A stretch of 64,000 nucleotides of DNA from NCBI GenBank assembly GCA_011800155.1, contig CM022368.1:1302001-1366000 (forward strand). The letters are read 5' to 3'. The DNA is from Flammulina velutipes (Eukaryota > Basidiomycota > Agaricomycetes > Agaricales > Physalacriaceae). How positions within the stretch are numbered: position 1 is the first letter of the stretch; each line of letters opens with the position of its first letter. The notes beneath the pieces were generated by a model. The model was not told the origin of the DNA, made no database searches, and saw nothing but the letters and a program-made list of their open reading frames with translations. Below, one piece after another: positions 24,275 through 35,252 of the stretch. The translations under genes and the position numbers were made by a program.

Positions 24275-24955
24275 TAGGTCCCTTGTATAGGACAAGGGCA
24301 ACGTCTTCTTGGCTACCTAGATTTTCACCTGACTACCCATCGGTCTTTCCTCGCGCGCCCCCATCATCTGTGAAGTCAAGACCTCTCGTTACTGGCCAGA
24401 TGGACTCGGAATTTGTTTCCATCAGGCCTTCGCGATGTTTCTTGGACACTCCGCCGGAGTCAGACAAGGGCACTAATAGAAAAACTGTAGAACACTTGGG
24501 GAGTGTACATTCATTCATATGTACATTTACAGAAGTCGTGGCTTGTCGTAAGCTGGTCATCAAGATAGGTAGGTAGATCACAAACAACAGAAGATGCATT
24601 ACAGCTTTAAAAAAGAGACTAAGACAACACGGGGAACATCAAAAGCCGTCGAGTAACAATCATCAAGGAATAGTAGGTGGGACCGCTTGGTCGAAGAATA
24701 AAATGGCGGACGAAGGGAATGCGCAATGATTAGCACATCCCTCCAGTCTGTAGCACATGAAGGGCTTCCTGAGAATGTCATGAAGGTTCGTTGTCTTTGC
24801 GACGAATGCAGGGGATGAAGGAAAAATGCGAGAATGCGATGATGATGAATTGCAGATGAATGGTGAGAATAATGCACAAGGGACAGCAGAAGGTGGGACG
24901 AAGATGGAAGTGAGTTTTAGGAGTTTTGGATGGCCACGCGGTTGAGAGGATATGA
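24275..24955. other. Convergent intergenic region
   Basis: It lies between the stop of the capping enzyme and the stop of the unrecognised gene at 24956. One short open frame per strand exists but neither has a splice pattern or a recognisable segment. It probably holds two 3' untranslated regions; it is long for this compact window. Confidence 0.55.
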
Positions 24956-25665
24956 CTAGTTCGCTATCTCTATGAAGCGAGAAGACAGCGGAGAGACCGT
25001 GAAATCCGCGTATGGACTGGGTGTGTCGTTGTGGATGGATACGACATCTGCGAGCGAGTGGGAACGGATGGTGAGGAACGTAGGTCCGGTCACCCGGCGG
25101 TCTCGCCTTCGCATGCGGTATGGGGTGTCGTGGGGACCTAAGTCAAGGTACTGTAGGTCGCGTCGAACCCCTTCGATAGGCTCGGGATGTTCAGGCGTCG
25201 ACTCAAGCGAAGATGACGAAGAGTCGCGTCCATGCCGGTTCCTCGGTGGCGTCGAGGGCGCAACGGCTATCACAACCTGGAAAACACATCATGAGCATCA
25301 AACACGAAAAAGTGCAATTCGATAATCACCTCTGATACATCATAGAAAGCAGGGTTCCATGAAATGTAAGAAATGTCAGCCTGCGCCGGCGCGACATGGA
25401 GGGGGGTCTGCTCGGGATCGCGTTCGTCAGCGCCGGCGGTATCCTCCCCTTCATCCTGGTCGACGTCAGCTAGCTGCTGACCGTCGACTACCCTCCACCA
25501 CTCGATATCTGCCAAGACTCTCCTGCCTGTCGATTCTGAACCAGAAGGGCGTTTGTGTCCACCACTGCCTTGGGCGCGGAGCATGGCGGCGTGCTCTGAG
25601 AGGGACGTCGGATACGGCGCTGACCGCACGCTGGGCGAGGACATGGTACGACGAAGAGAAGGCAT
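24956..25665 (-). CDS. Unrecognised basidiomycete-type protein, Ser/Pro and acidic rich
   Basis: Two exons. The first runs from the ATG at 25665 (MPSLRRTMSSPSVRS). It includes RRVLADIEWWRVVDGQQ, an acidic spacer (DVDQDEGEDTAG) and PLHVAPAQADISYISWNPAFYDVSE, then a GT..AG intron leads to VVIAVAPSTPPRNRHGR, a Ser run, RDLQYLDLGPHDTPYRMRRR and SPYADFTVSPLSSRFIEIAN. The ADIEWW..V and YADFTVSPLSS segments look constrained while the linkers look disordered. No signal peptide or membrane span. A TATATAAA-type box sits about 90 bp upstream. I do not recognise the family and give no function. Support is the clean splice, the promoter box and coding-like composition. Confidence 0.6.
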
Positions 25666-25753
25666 GAAGGACGAGTCGGACAACGAGCAAAAGCGACCGC
25701 CTAACGCAGTGCTGGAAGAGGGTGGATTTCAGACGCTAAAATCGGAGTTTCGC

Positions 25754-25761
25754 TTTATATA
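25754..25761 (-). promoter_or_regulatory. TATA box of the unrecognised gene
   Basis: The minus strand reads CTATATAAAG here, about 90 bp before the ATG at 25665, a normal distance for a fungal TATA box. It supports transcription of that gene from the right. Confidence 0.55.
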
Positions 25762-27561
25762 GCATGGCAAATGTGACTTCGTGAAGTAGTCAAAAATGAA
25801 TGATCCAAGTATCCCGCACTGACAGGTTGGTATTGCCTTTTCTGATTCAATCCTCCCTTCCGCATTGGCTCCCACACAAAAGCCCCTCACAACGATGGAC
25901 AGTTCTAATGCCCTACATAGAGCTCATCGGCTGCTTGGCCTAGAGATCACATTAAGATCTAGTGCTACATGTACTATCTACTCGCTCGAGGACCATGAGC
26001 CGTCCCTAGCACCTCTTCCTCAGTGACCTAACCATCTAGGTATGCGCTAGATGGAACATACTGCGAAACGTTGGCCTTACAACGGATAATTCAAGTAGCC
26101 CTGCCCTCTTCATCGATCGGATGGCCGGATGATCCCGTGCGACCCGCCTCGAGAGATCCTCAGAGGTGGCAGAACACAGAAGAATAAAGCAGAACCAGTC
26201 GAACCTTCGTCTCGTACTTATATGACGCGTAAAGACGCGTTAATTTACGCGTTCCTTGACATAATTGGCCGTCTTGTAACCGCGCGGTAGTGTGGGTCCG
26301 AGCGTTCAGATCAGCATTGCGGTTGACTAAGAACTGCCGAGGCATTTCGCCAAAAGGAAAGAGCGAAGAAGATACGTGACAGCACCTCACTGATACGAAG
26401 ACGTCTATGAAGACAGCCGGTGTTCTCCGCTCTGGAAGGGATCATTAAAAAGAACGTTAAGTATGTGCGAAAGACGTACGCTGCCATGATGAGGTTGAAA
26501 CAGCGGTACTTTTGTCACAAAGATCGGAATCAGTAAAGGTATAAAATGGAGAAGATGAGAATACGTACGGTCGTATGGTTTGTTATATCCCATGAGCCTC
26601 ATGAGACATGAAACCATCTCAGAACACGGTCCGGCGTGGGAGACATTCAGGAATGAAGTAAAGCGTGCGGAGTATTCGGGTTGGACGCTGCCAGGTGCCA
26701 ATCATATTGCCTATACAGACACTGGCGCAAAGATAATTATGAAGCGCGCCTTCTGTATAATCGAAGAAGCGCTGCTCATATGCATTTACCCACCTGGTCG
26801 CGCTGACGGTGAAAGATAAGTCACACTTCGGCACAGCTGTTTCATTCTCAAAAAAGCATACTGGTACATACATACCCGCAGGAGTCTAAGTCCGTGTGGA
26901 TGAAAATGCCCCTTCAAATATAAGGAACTGGAGGGGTTGAATTGACTAGTGCTGATGGATGGTTAAGCAGATATCAAGGAAATTCACCGATGCGACATTG
27001 CGTCCGCAATGAAGGTACTTGATTCTGGTGCAAGACGAGCCCTGATAGAAGGAGGAGGCACCACTATTGTTGGAAATGGCGGGTTACACTCGGGTTACAA
27101 GATTGTGAGAGCGGAAAGCGTCAGGAATGACATACAATGATACATGACGATTTGTAGCACACGAAATGGTTCCTTCTAGGTTCTATACAGTACCACTGGT
27201 AGAGCCCAGCGCTTCGGGTGTATAGCATATAATCAGACGAGCGGCGGTGCACAGCGGATTCCTAGATCGAGAACACATGGGAACATTAAGAGGTTGGATT
27301 TAGAGGGCCAAGCGACGATGACCATACCGGTCGCTGTTCGCTGTTCAATGACACCCGACACCTCTGACTAGAACGACGCGCAAGTTCGATCCAAAGGTGA
27401 CATCAAGTGGATGGAGGTGGATAGCTGTTTGTCAAGACTTCGAATCTTATCTTATCTCTCACTGACAAAAGTTGGCAAGCCCCTGAACGCCACGCGTCAC
27501 GGAACACGTGCCGCCCTTCTCTCTGCCACCTTCTTCTCCCAGCTCTTGCTGAGTCTTCAAG
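25762..27561. other. Gene-poor stretch upstream of two divergent genes
   Basis: The longest stretch without a convincing gene, bounded by the promoter of the unrecognised gene and the start of guanine deaminase. Open frames at 26160-26390, 26405-26873 (minus) and 26580-26819 (plus) were read on both strands; splice options exist but none gives an ATG-initiated protein with recognisable segments. A cluster of ACGCGT boxes lies at 26225-26252. The remainder shows no tandem repeat, inverted repeat or transposase trace. Confidence 0.55.
26225..26252. promoter_or_regulatory. Cluster of three ACGCGT (MluI cell-cycle box) motifs
   Basis: ACGCGT occurs at 26225-26230, 26235-26240 and 26247-26252. 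This is the palindromic core bound by the MBF (Mbp1/Swi6-type) factor that drives G1/S genes in fungi. Three copies within 28 bp are very unlikely by chance. The nearest start codons are the unrecognised gene 560 bp to the left and guanine deaminase 1.3 kb to the right, so the regulated gene is unclear. Confidence 0.5.
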
Positions 27562-29334
27562 ATGTCTTCTGCAACCGTGTACTACGGCTCCTTGATCAAT
27601 CCATTGGATTTGACGTCTTATCAGGCTCTCCCTCGGTGTCTTCTTGCCGTAAACGGTGCTGGCAACATCGACTTCATCGTAGATGATGTGGAGGAATCTA
27701 TGGTCCAACAAGTCCTTAGCGAAAAGGGATACGTTGACGTTGAAGTTACTCCATTGAAACGTTCAGAGTTTATTCTTCCGGGATTGCAAGTGTTCATCAT
27801 CATCATCATCGGTGTGTACTAAGCCCGTCAACAGCATTGATACGCATACGGTTCGTTCCTACCTCGTTTCCCACAGAACTCATCGACTGAGCCTCGAATA
27901 AGCATGCGCCGCAATTCACGAATATTGGAAGGTGTGTTGTCGGGCACACTTTCTCGCCATACATAACTAAGCAAGCCTCACAGTGGACAACAATACGAGC
28001 TACTGGACTGGTTGACCAATGTTACATTTCCCATGGAGGCCAAATTCGCAGACTTGGAATTCGCTCGACGCGCATACACGTCCACGGTGCGACGGGTTCT
28101 CGATAATGGTGTAAGGCCCTATCTTTACGTTTCAACGCCCCCATGAAGACGTGTTTTAGACCACCACATGCTGTTACTACGGAACTCTCCACTTGGAGGC
28201 GACAAAGCTTCTAGCTGACATCTTGCGTTTACATGGTAATAATCACCTTTCCGTCCCTCGCAATGTTACTGAGTGTTATTGATCTGTCAGGACAGCGCGC
28301 TTTTGTCGGGGTACGTGCCCATCACATCTTGACTTGACAATCGACTGTAACATCGTCAGAAATGCAATATGGACAGGAATTGCCCAGACTTTTACATTGA
28401 ACCGTCTGCCAAAGCTTCGATCAATGACACTGTATCCCTTATTACGCATATTCGCTCGTTGGATACGGACTCTCCAGTGGATGCATTAGTTCAACCGATC
28501 CTGACGCCTCGATTTGCCATCTCCTGCTCGGATTCCTTGCTCTCTGAGTTAGGCAGTTTGGCGTCTTCCGATCCTAGTCTTCGCATCCAAACGCACATCT
28601 CAGAGAACAAGGCAGAGATCGAGTTCACGAAGGAGCTGTTTCCCAACAGCCCGACCTATGCTCATGTATATGATCACTTCGGCCTTCTGCGCCACAATAC
28701 GGTGCTGGCTCACGCGGTTCATCTTGAACCAAAGGAGGTGGATCTAATCGCCTCTCGAAGAGCTGGAATAAGCCACTGTGCTAATAGCAATTTTCATCTC
28801 AGGAGTGGTGTTGCGCCCATAGGAGAATACCTTGATAGAGGAATTAAAGTCCGTCCATTTACCCATTCTAGTTCTTCACTAACTAAACAGCAGGTCGGAC
28901 TGGGAACCGATGTTTCTGGAGGATTCTCTCCGTCTATCCTAAACAGTGTCCAGAATGCTAGCATCGCCGCTAAAGTCATCGCTGTAAACCACGGCCAGGA
29001 GGCGCTTCCCGGCAAGTTCGCAAATCGTCAGTTGTCCATTGCAACTTTGTTGCACCTCGCTACGCTCGGAGGGGCACAGGTCTGTGACTTGGACAAGCAA
29101 ATTGGCTCATTCGCGCAGGGAAAGAGCTTTGATGCCCTCATTATAGATGTGGATGACAAGGCAGGAAACTCGGGCATATGGGGCACGGCGAATGAAGACA
29201 TTGGTCGGGAAGGAAAAGCAGCTCTCGAGGCCATGCTTGAAAGTTTCCTCTTTTGTGGTGATGATAGGAATATTGGCAGAGTTTATGTACAAGGACGATT
29301 TGTTGGAGGTCGTCATTTCACGCCAGCGAGGTAA
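27562..29334 (+). CDS. Guanine deaminase (amidohydrolase superfamily)
   Basis: Converts guanine to xanthine and ammonia in purine salvage/catabolism. Start MSSATVYYGSLINPLD. The metal site PGFIDTHTHAPQF is assembled over two introns, the first (27786-27834) with a GC donor. Next come ELLDWLTNVTFPMEAKFADL, RVLDNGTTTCCYYGTLH, GQRAFVGKCNMDRNCPDFY, ILTPRFAISCSDSLL, QTHISENKAEIEF (metal His), HNTVLAHAVHL, ISHCANSNFHLRSG, and QVGLGTDVSGGFSPSIL with the catalytic Asp. An unremoved-looking stretch at about 28852-28892 between IK and QVGLGTD is an intron. It ends FVGGRHFTPAR. Pathway neighbour urate oxidase lies at 13-14 kb. Confidence 0.93.
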
Positions 29335-29410
29335 TAGTTGAATGGTCTTGCGGTCACCGCTTATTATAGATACAATTACACATTACTACACTTAGATGAA
29401 GATAATCCGG

Positions 29411-30839
29411 TCATCCATGGATAGTGTTCAATTGAACGTCGTCGACCCCTTCGATGAAGTTCCATTTAAAACAATCCTGAGATGTTAAATGTCATGTGAG
29501 TAGTCGTGTTCGGGTACTAGATACGTTACGCACTAAGCAATCATCTTCCGCGCGTGCTAGAGGGACGCGTCGTCCATCCTCCCACTCTGCGATGTCGGAC
29601 TCCAAAACTTTCAGAATAACGTCCTTAATAACGTGCGTCCTGACATCAACTTTCCATCCTAACTTGGTAATCGTATCGAAGACAATGCTCTTGCCAAGGT
29701 GACATCGGGTTTCCAGAGCGTAGCCACCTTGAGCGCAAGGCGAACCGAAGCCCGTACATAACCCTTGAGGTATAGGATCGGAATTATGGTACACATGTGT
29801 TACGGGGACGGGAGACATGGAAGAGCCGGACTCTGGAGGAGGTAGCGGGATTTGAAGGCGTGAAGCAGCTAATCTCTCTCCGGGAGATTCGAACGCAACG
29901 GCTGGAAGACCAAACGTTGAGCCGAGAAGACTCGCTAGTGCACCTCCAAGAGAATGTCCGACCAGCCATACATCAGAGCTAGGATAGAGCATCAGAAGTT
30001 CGTTCACCAAATTCTGCTAAAAGTCAGAAACATGAAGTTGATAGATATGAAAGTCTCTGTTGCTTACGACTCCGACAGAATAGAATAAACTGTCTTCAAT
30101 GAGGGCTTCGGAGAGACAGATGTTGTCACATCGCCAACTCTTCTTGTAACAATCGCAAACTGTACGGAAAACCCAGGAGAAATCGACATGAGCACAACAA
30201 CAGGAGAATAGCCTACATAGGTGTCAGAACGTGCTGCAGATAGAGACGTACTAACTTACAGGTTGTCGTTGAATTTGTCCTTCTTAGACGTAGTTCCCTG
30301 CACGGTGGTGCCTTTGATAGCAAGGACAACAGTCGAGTTGTCCGAGGATAGAAACACATGTCCTCTGAAGCCATCCCGAGCGTCTTCCCATCCAAATGGA
30401 AAGCTCTACGATGCTAGATGAGTTGACTGATATCACCAGAAGAGTAAACATATCGTACAGTATTCCAGGAAGGGTCGAGCTCGTACCAGTTCTTCTTTCC
30501 TTGCAGTGCATATGCATCACCGCTCATCCTGGCCAGCTGCGAAAGGGTGTGCATGTCCTGAACGTCTGGCGCAAGGACCTTCGTAGGAATCCATTGAATC
30601 GGTTGGCTCTCAGATAGGTGTATTGATCTAAGTCTGGCCTCTAAGAGTTCCTTGTAGGAACTAGGTCTGTAAACAACGGTCTCGCGAGTTTGCAACGTCA
30701 CTGGAGATGCGAGATGTGCTGCGGGATGCGGCGGAGATCCGGAGGGATTGTATTCATGATGCAGTGGGAATTGTAAAGTGGCTCCTAGAGAGCAAGATAA
30801 TCCAGAAGCCAGCAGAAACAATAGCTGTGTCCAGCGCAT
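29411..30839 (-). CDS. ATG15: ATG15-like vacuolar lipase (class 3 lipase, autophagic body lysis)
   Basis: Breaks down membranes of autophagic bodies inside the vacuole. From the ATG at 30839, [20 protein letters not shown] forms a signal anchor. The lumenal part has [51 protein letters not shown] and [12 protein letters not shown]. The nucleophile elbow is [16 protein letters not shown], followed by [18 protein letters not shown] and [13 protein letters not shown]. The tail has [28 protein letters not shown] and [12 protein letters not shown]. The last intron joins EDDCL to DCFKWNF, the ATG15 end motif, giving a stop at 29411. Convergent with guanine deaminase (76 bp gap) and divergent from ATM1. 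Fungal ATG15 usually has this N-terminal transmembrane segment for delivery through multivesicular bodies. Confidence 0.9.
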
Positions 30840-31035
30840 ACTATGCACATCAAGGTTGAGGTCAAGGACTCGATCTGTAGGACCTCGGTATGGAAACTGA
30901 AACTTTATCAGATAAGATTTCTGATCGGAGCCATATTGCGCTATTATTTCGTCGGAACGGCCTCTTGTCCTTTAACTCTCACCTGGCACCAGCGACGCGA
31001 TCTTTCCCGGCCGCTCCCGGGCTTTGCATTGTTCT

Positions 31036-33463
31036 ATGTGGTCGCAACTGTCTCGTCAAGCCTTGTCGAGGGCAACGCGGTCTCAATTCACGTGTATCGC
31101 ACGGCCACAGCCTACATTGGTGAATTATTCTTTTCCGAAATGGCACAGTTCCCGGTCTATGTCTACGCACAAACACCACCATCCGACACCAAAACAGCAA
31201 CGAAGCCGAGATTGGTCCGTTGTCCGACGGCTAATGGAGAACGTATGGCCTAAGAATGACTGGAAGACGCGCGGAACAGTGGTGTTTGGTTTCGGATTAC
31301 TTGTTTCTGGGAAGGTGAACTATGTTCTGTCACAGTGAACAAATCTGACACCTACTCTCAGCTTTTGAACGTCCAAGTTCCTCTCATCTTTAAAGGCGTC
31401 ATTGATTCTCTAAATTTGGACATCGCGCAGGTGTCAACTGCTTGGACGGTCGCCGGAGCTCTAATTCTGGGATGTATGGTTTCAGTATATTATTTCCCCG
31501 ACAAAAATGAACGATCCCTTTAGATGGAGCTGCTAGGATCGGCTCAACAGTTTTCGGGGAGTTGTTGAATGCAGTATTTGCTAACATTGGGCAGCGCGCC
31601 ATTCGAAAAGTTGCACGAGAGACATTCGAACAACTTTTGAACATGAACCTCCAGTTCCATCTCTCACGTCAGACTGGCGGACTCACACGAGCTATTGACC
31701 GGGGTACAAAGTGAGCCAATCGACTGATCCTTGCTCAGCTAATCGACTCATCTAACACAGAGGTATCGCATTCATTCTACAGGCCGTACTGTTTCGTATC
31801 CTACCAACGGCATTGGAAATATCACTGGTTTGCGGAATCCTGGTAGGTCGGATGGTAAACATCTCAACCTACGCTCATGAATTGAAAGACATACAAATTT
31901 GGTTGGGACTTCGCGGCTATTACTGTCGGAACAATGGCTGCATACACTTGGTTCACTGTCCGCACGACGTCTTGGCGGTGAGGAGTTTGATATATATTCC
32001 GACCTTGCGAGTTCTGAGGTCCATTGCAGAACACGATTTCGTCGAGATGCCAACAAGGCTGATAATGCCGCCGCCACTGTCGCCGTGGACTCCCTTATCA
32101 ATTTTGAAGCAGTCAAGGTTATTTTCTTTAATTCAATCTTCACGCCACATTCTTATTTCCCGACAGCATTTCAACAATGAAGCCTACGAGGCATCACAGT
32201 ATGATAAACACCTAAAGGAATACGAACAATCTTCAACGAAGATTACAACGTCATTGGCCTACTTAAATTCGGGGCAAAATGTCATATTCTCCAGCGCGTT
32301 AACTCTCACTATGTTCTTAGCAGCGCAGGGCGTAGTCAACGGTAAACAGATTCTAGTCATCATGTTCGTGTTTTTTCTTACCTTTTAATCTAGGAACAAT
32401 GACCGTTGGCGACCTGGTCATGATCAATCAACTCATCTTTCAACTATCCCTTCCTCTGAACTTCCTCGGTACAATCTATCGGGAGATGCGACAGAATCTC
32501 CTGGATATGGAAGTGCTCTTTCAACTTCGGGAACAGAATCCACCACCGGAGGACAAGCCCAATGCTTTGCCGCTCTCTCTGAAAGGTGGCTCTATACGTT
32601 TCGAAAACGTGAATTTTGGATATCATCCCAATCGCCCAATATTCAGAAACCTGTCCTTTACGGTTCCTGCGGGAAAGAAAGTGGCAATTGTCGGGCCTTC
32701 TGGATGTGGAAAGTCGACCGTTTTCCGCCTCTTGTTCAGATTTTACGATCCCTCGTCTGGGAGAATCCTCATAGACGATCAAGAAGTACGGGAAATACAA
32801 ATGGAGAGTCTTCGACGGAGTATTGGTGTTGTACCGCAGGATACACCATTATTCCATGCCGACATCATGCATAACATCCGGTACGGGCGTCTCGATGCGA
32901 CGGATGAAGAAGTGAAGGCGGCGGCGTTGAAGGCAAATGTTCACGCTACGATCATGCGGCTGCCAGACGGATACCAAACTAAAGTGGGCGAGCGGGGCCT
33001 GATGATCAGTGGTGGCGAGAAACAGAGGCTGGCGGTGGCGCGGGTTTTGCTCAAAGATCCGCCAATACTATTTTTCGATGAAGCCGTGCGTATATCTTTC
33101 ATTTGTCATTTCATCTGTTCATTGCCTTTCTTCAGACATCAGCACTGGATGCACACACAGAATTCGAGCTAATGCGCAACATCAACACCTCCCTGTTGGA
33201 CAACGACAGGACTAGCATTTTCATTGCCCATCGACTACGGACAGTGGTAGAAGCAGGTTTGTTCTTGTCTGTCCGAAAGATGTACAAATTGACTAACACC
33301 GCTCATAGACTTGATCATCGTTCTCAAGGACGGTGCCGTTGCCGAAGAAGGGACTCACGACGAACTGATTCGGAAAGGCGGCTTGTATTATAGCATGTGG
33401 AACCAGCAAGCGGCGGCGGATGTACCAGAAGTCGAGGTGAATGCTAGCGAGCCTTCCCAATGA
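31036..33463 (+). CDS. ATM1: Mitochondrial inner-membrane ABC transporter Atm1
   Basis: Half-transporter that exports a sulfur compound, needed for cytosolic Fe-S protein assembly. The start [17 protein letters not shown] is an Arg/Ser-rich mitochondrial presequence. The membrane domain includes [40 protein letters not shown] and [17 protein letters not shown], which is typical of Atm1. The nucleotide-binding domain has Walker [11 protein letters not shown]-loop VVPQDTPLF, signature ISGGEKQR and Walker B ILFFDEA split from TSALDAHTE by an intron, then the H-loop IFIAHRL. The end is [13 protein letters not shown] plus a short acidic tail. About 700 residues, roughly eight introns. Shares a 196-bp intergenic with ATG15. 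Confidence 0.95.
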
Positions 33464-33597
33464 TAGATTAGACCATCGCGCATTTTCTATGTAAACTAGT
33501 GCACGGACATAACAAGCATCTACTCATGTATCTCGGCAGCGTAAAAAAGATAAGCTATTCTTCACAGGTGATAGGCGAGCCGGTGGATGTGCACTAC

Positions 33598-34817
33598 TTA
33601 CACCCAGACAAAAGAGGCTCTTGTGGGAATGTCCAAATTCCTGGTTATTTCAGCAAAGTTCCTACCCCGTTCAACACTTTTAAAAATTGCAACTCCACCA
33701 TTACCAGTCGCACCAGCGGCCACCAGATACTCGTCATTTTCGCCTCCGAATTGCATACTCCTCACCTGATATAGCCCTGTAAAGAACTGGTTGACCAACT
33801 TCAGATGGCCAAACGTATACTGAAAAATGGCAATCGAGTCCCCGCGATCATCCATGACTTGACCAATGTTGCGATTTGATGCGTATATATATTGGATTGG
33901 GAAATGGGGATTGGGCGGTGGGATGAGAAGTTCTGCTGCCCCGTAAGCAGAACCCATAGGTGCGTCTGCCGGCACGATGGATGCATTAGCAATAAGGCCG
34001 GAATGGCTGGTCGTCCCGAGGGCTGGAATTGCTTGAATTGTTAGAGTCGAAGACGTCTCATGCAAGGTGTAAAGAAGGTCATCTGGAAATACTAAGTCAG
34101 AGGGAGAGATCGATTATTGAGAGCCCACCTGCAATCGCGATGTGCCGAGGTCCACTACCCGCGGGCTGTTCGATAGATCCTGCAATCAGCCATTGAAAGT
34201 CGTTCTTGATGAGTCGCCAGATGGTATCTGCACCCTGCACAACGTCCAGTTGAGTTGCAATTAAATAACGACGTAAGGCGAAAGCATACGAGATCGGGAA
34301 TGAATAGTTCGACGCCGTACTCCAGGGTCATATGTGGATGTGAATCACCTTCCGCTGGGGGAGGGAATGGGATTACCGCAGCGGACGCGTCTGAGTCCTC
34401 GAAGGAGAGTGGATTTCCTGGTGATGTGGGGATGACACGTGCATTGCCTCCAATATAGTTGGTTACCGCGACTTCACCTGTGGACAGAGCGAGGACGTAG
34501 GCGGGGATGCCTCCTCCTGAAGAAGATAGCATCGGAGACAACACCAGACGGGGAAACGACAAAAGACTGGACGGCGCCATCCTCAAGTGTCCCTTCGTTG
34601 ATTGCGCTAGAGGAAGGTTGGTAAATTTTTTAGAAAAGGTTTAGACGATTAGGACGCACTAAAGGATGCTATTATTGCATGGGCTCAGAGCTAGCCAAGA
34701 AGGATTGACTCCAGTGGGGTATTCGTTGAGCAAGGAAAGCGTAGATGCATGAGAGTTGAAGAGGTAACTGGCGATGAACAAACCGGATCCTCCTGCGAGG
34801 ATAGTAAAGTTGACCAT
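33598..34817 (-). CDS. Lactonase-type seven-bladed beta-propeller protein
   Basis: The fold is that of 6-phosphogluconolactonase / carboxy-cis,cis-muconate lactonizing proteins; the substrate here cannot be told. Start MVNFTILAGGSGLFIASYLFN, then EYPTGVNPSWLALSP, NNSILYAINEGTLEDGAVQSF, and GIPAYVLALSTGEVAVTNYIGGNARVIP. Next, HPHMTLEYGVELFIPDLGAD, then GSGPRHIAIADDLLYTLHE (the lactonase PRH motif), a long strand segment, PIQYIYASNRN, GDSIAIFQYT, and VRSMQFGGENDEYLVAAGATGNGGVAIFK. Blade repeats are spaced about 50 residues apart. No signal peptide is obvious although the start is hydrophobic. Four introns. Divergent from carboxypeptidase Y. Confidence 0.86.
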
Positions 34818-35252
34818 GGTGGCCTCTTACACGTCAGTACAAACCCAAAGTATCAACCTTTTATACCTGACCAGCCACTGCCAATCAAAAGGTGTCGGAG
34901 TTCGAGAAGCCAGGTAGTTTCTTGACACTTCGAATGAACGTGATCCATTACTAGTTGATTGCAGTGACGCGAATAAACGGTGGGTACGGGTTTATTTGGA
35001 TGGTAGGAATCGAATCCGAGTCGTTATGGGCTAAATGTTGTGTTATTTTAAGTTGAATAGCATAGCTACGTGGCGTTGACTGGGGTGAATAGTTAGAATA
35101 ATCTCCGGGAGTGTCACTAGCTCAATACCTGTATTTTGTCCCCGGTAGAGAGTGCCACAAACGGGACTGTAGGAGGACAAGACGTGACGTAGCGAGTTTG
35201 ATGCCCGCAGTGACCGCGTGTTACTGTTGCGTCCTCTCTGTTCCCTTCCACC
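34818..35252. other. Divergent promoter region between the lactonase-fold gene and carboxypeptidase Y
   Basis: 435 bp between the two start codons. AT-rich near 35030-35060 and pyrimidine-rich just before the carboxypeptidase ATG (35225-35250), a common pattern at fungal transcription starts. No gene, repeat or tRNA seen. Confidence 0.55.

Noticed and set aside
24271..24576. 101-residue plus-strand frame after the capping enzyme
   Set aside because: It overlaps the capping enzyme stop in another frame, is Ser/Pro/Arg rich without splice or homology support, and fits a 3' untranslated region.
26405..26873. Possible spliced gene on the minus strand (segments such as NVSHAGPCSEMVSCLMRL)
   Set aside because: No ATG-initiated chain of exons in consistent phase could be built, and no family resemblance was seen.
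27375..27400. Sequence resembling a tRNA T-loop (GTTCGATCC)
   Set aside because: The flanking bases cannot pair into a T-stem and no A-box or acceptor stem lies at the needed distance.
28852..28892. Extra residues between IK and QVGLGTD in guanine deaminase, as if an insertion
   Set aside because: A GT..AG intron fits exactly here and its removal restores the family motif.
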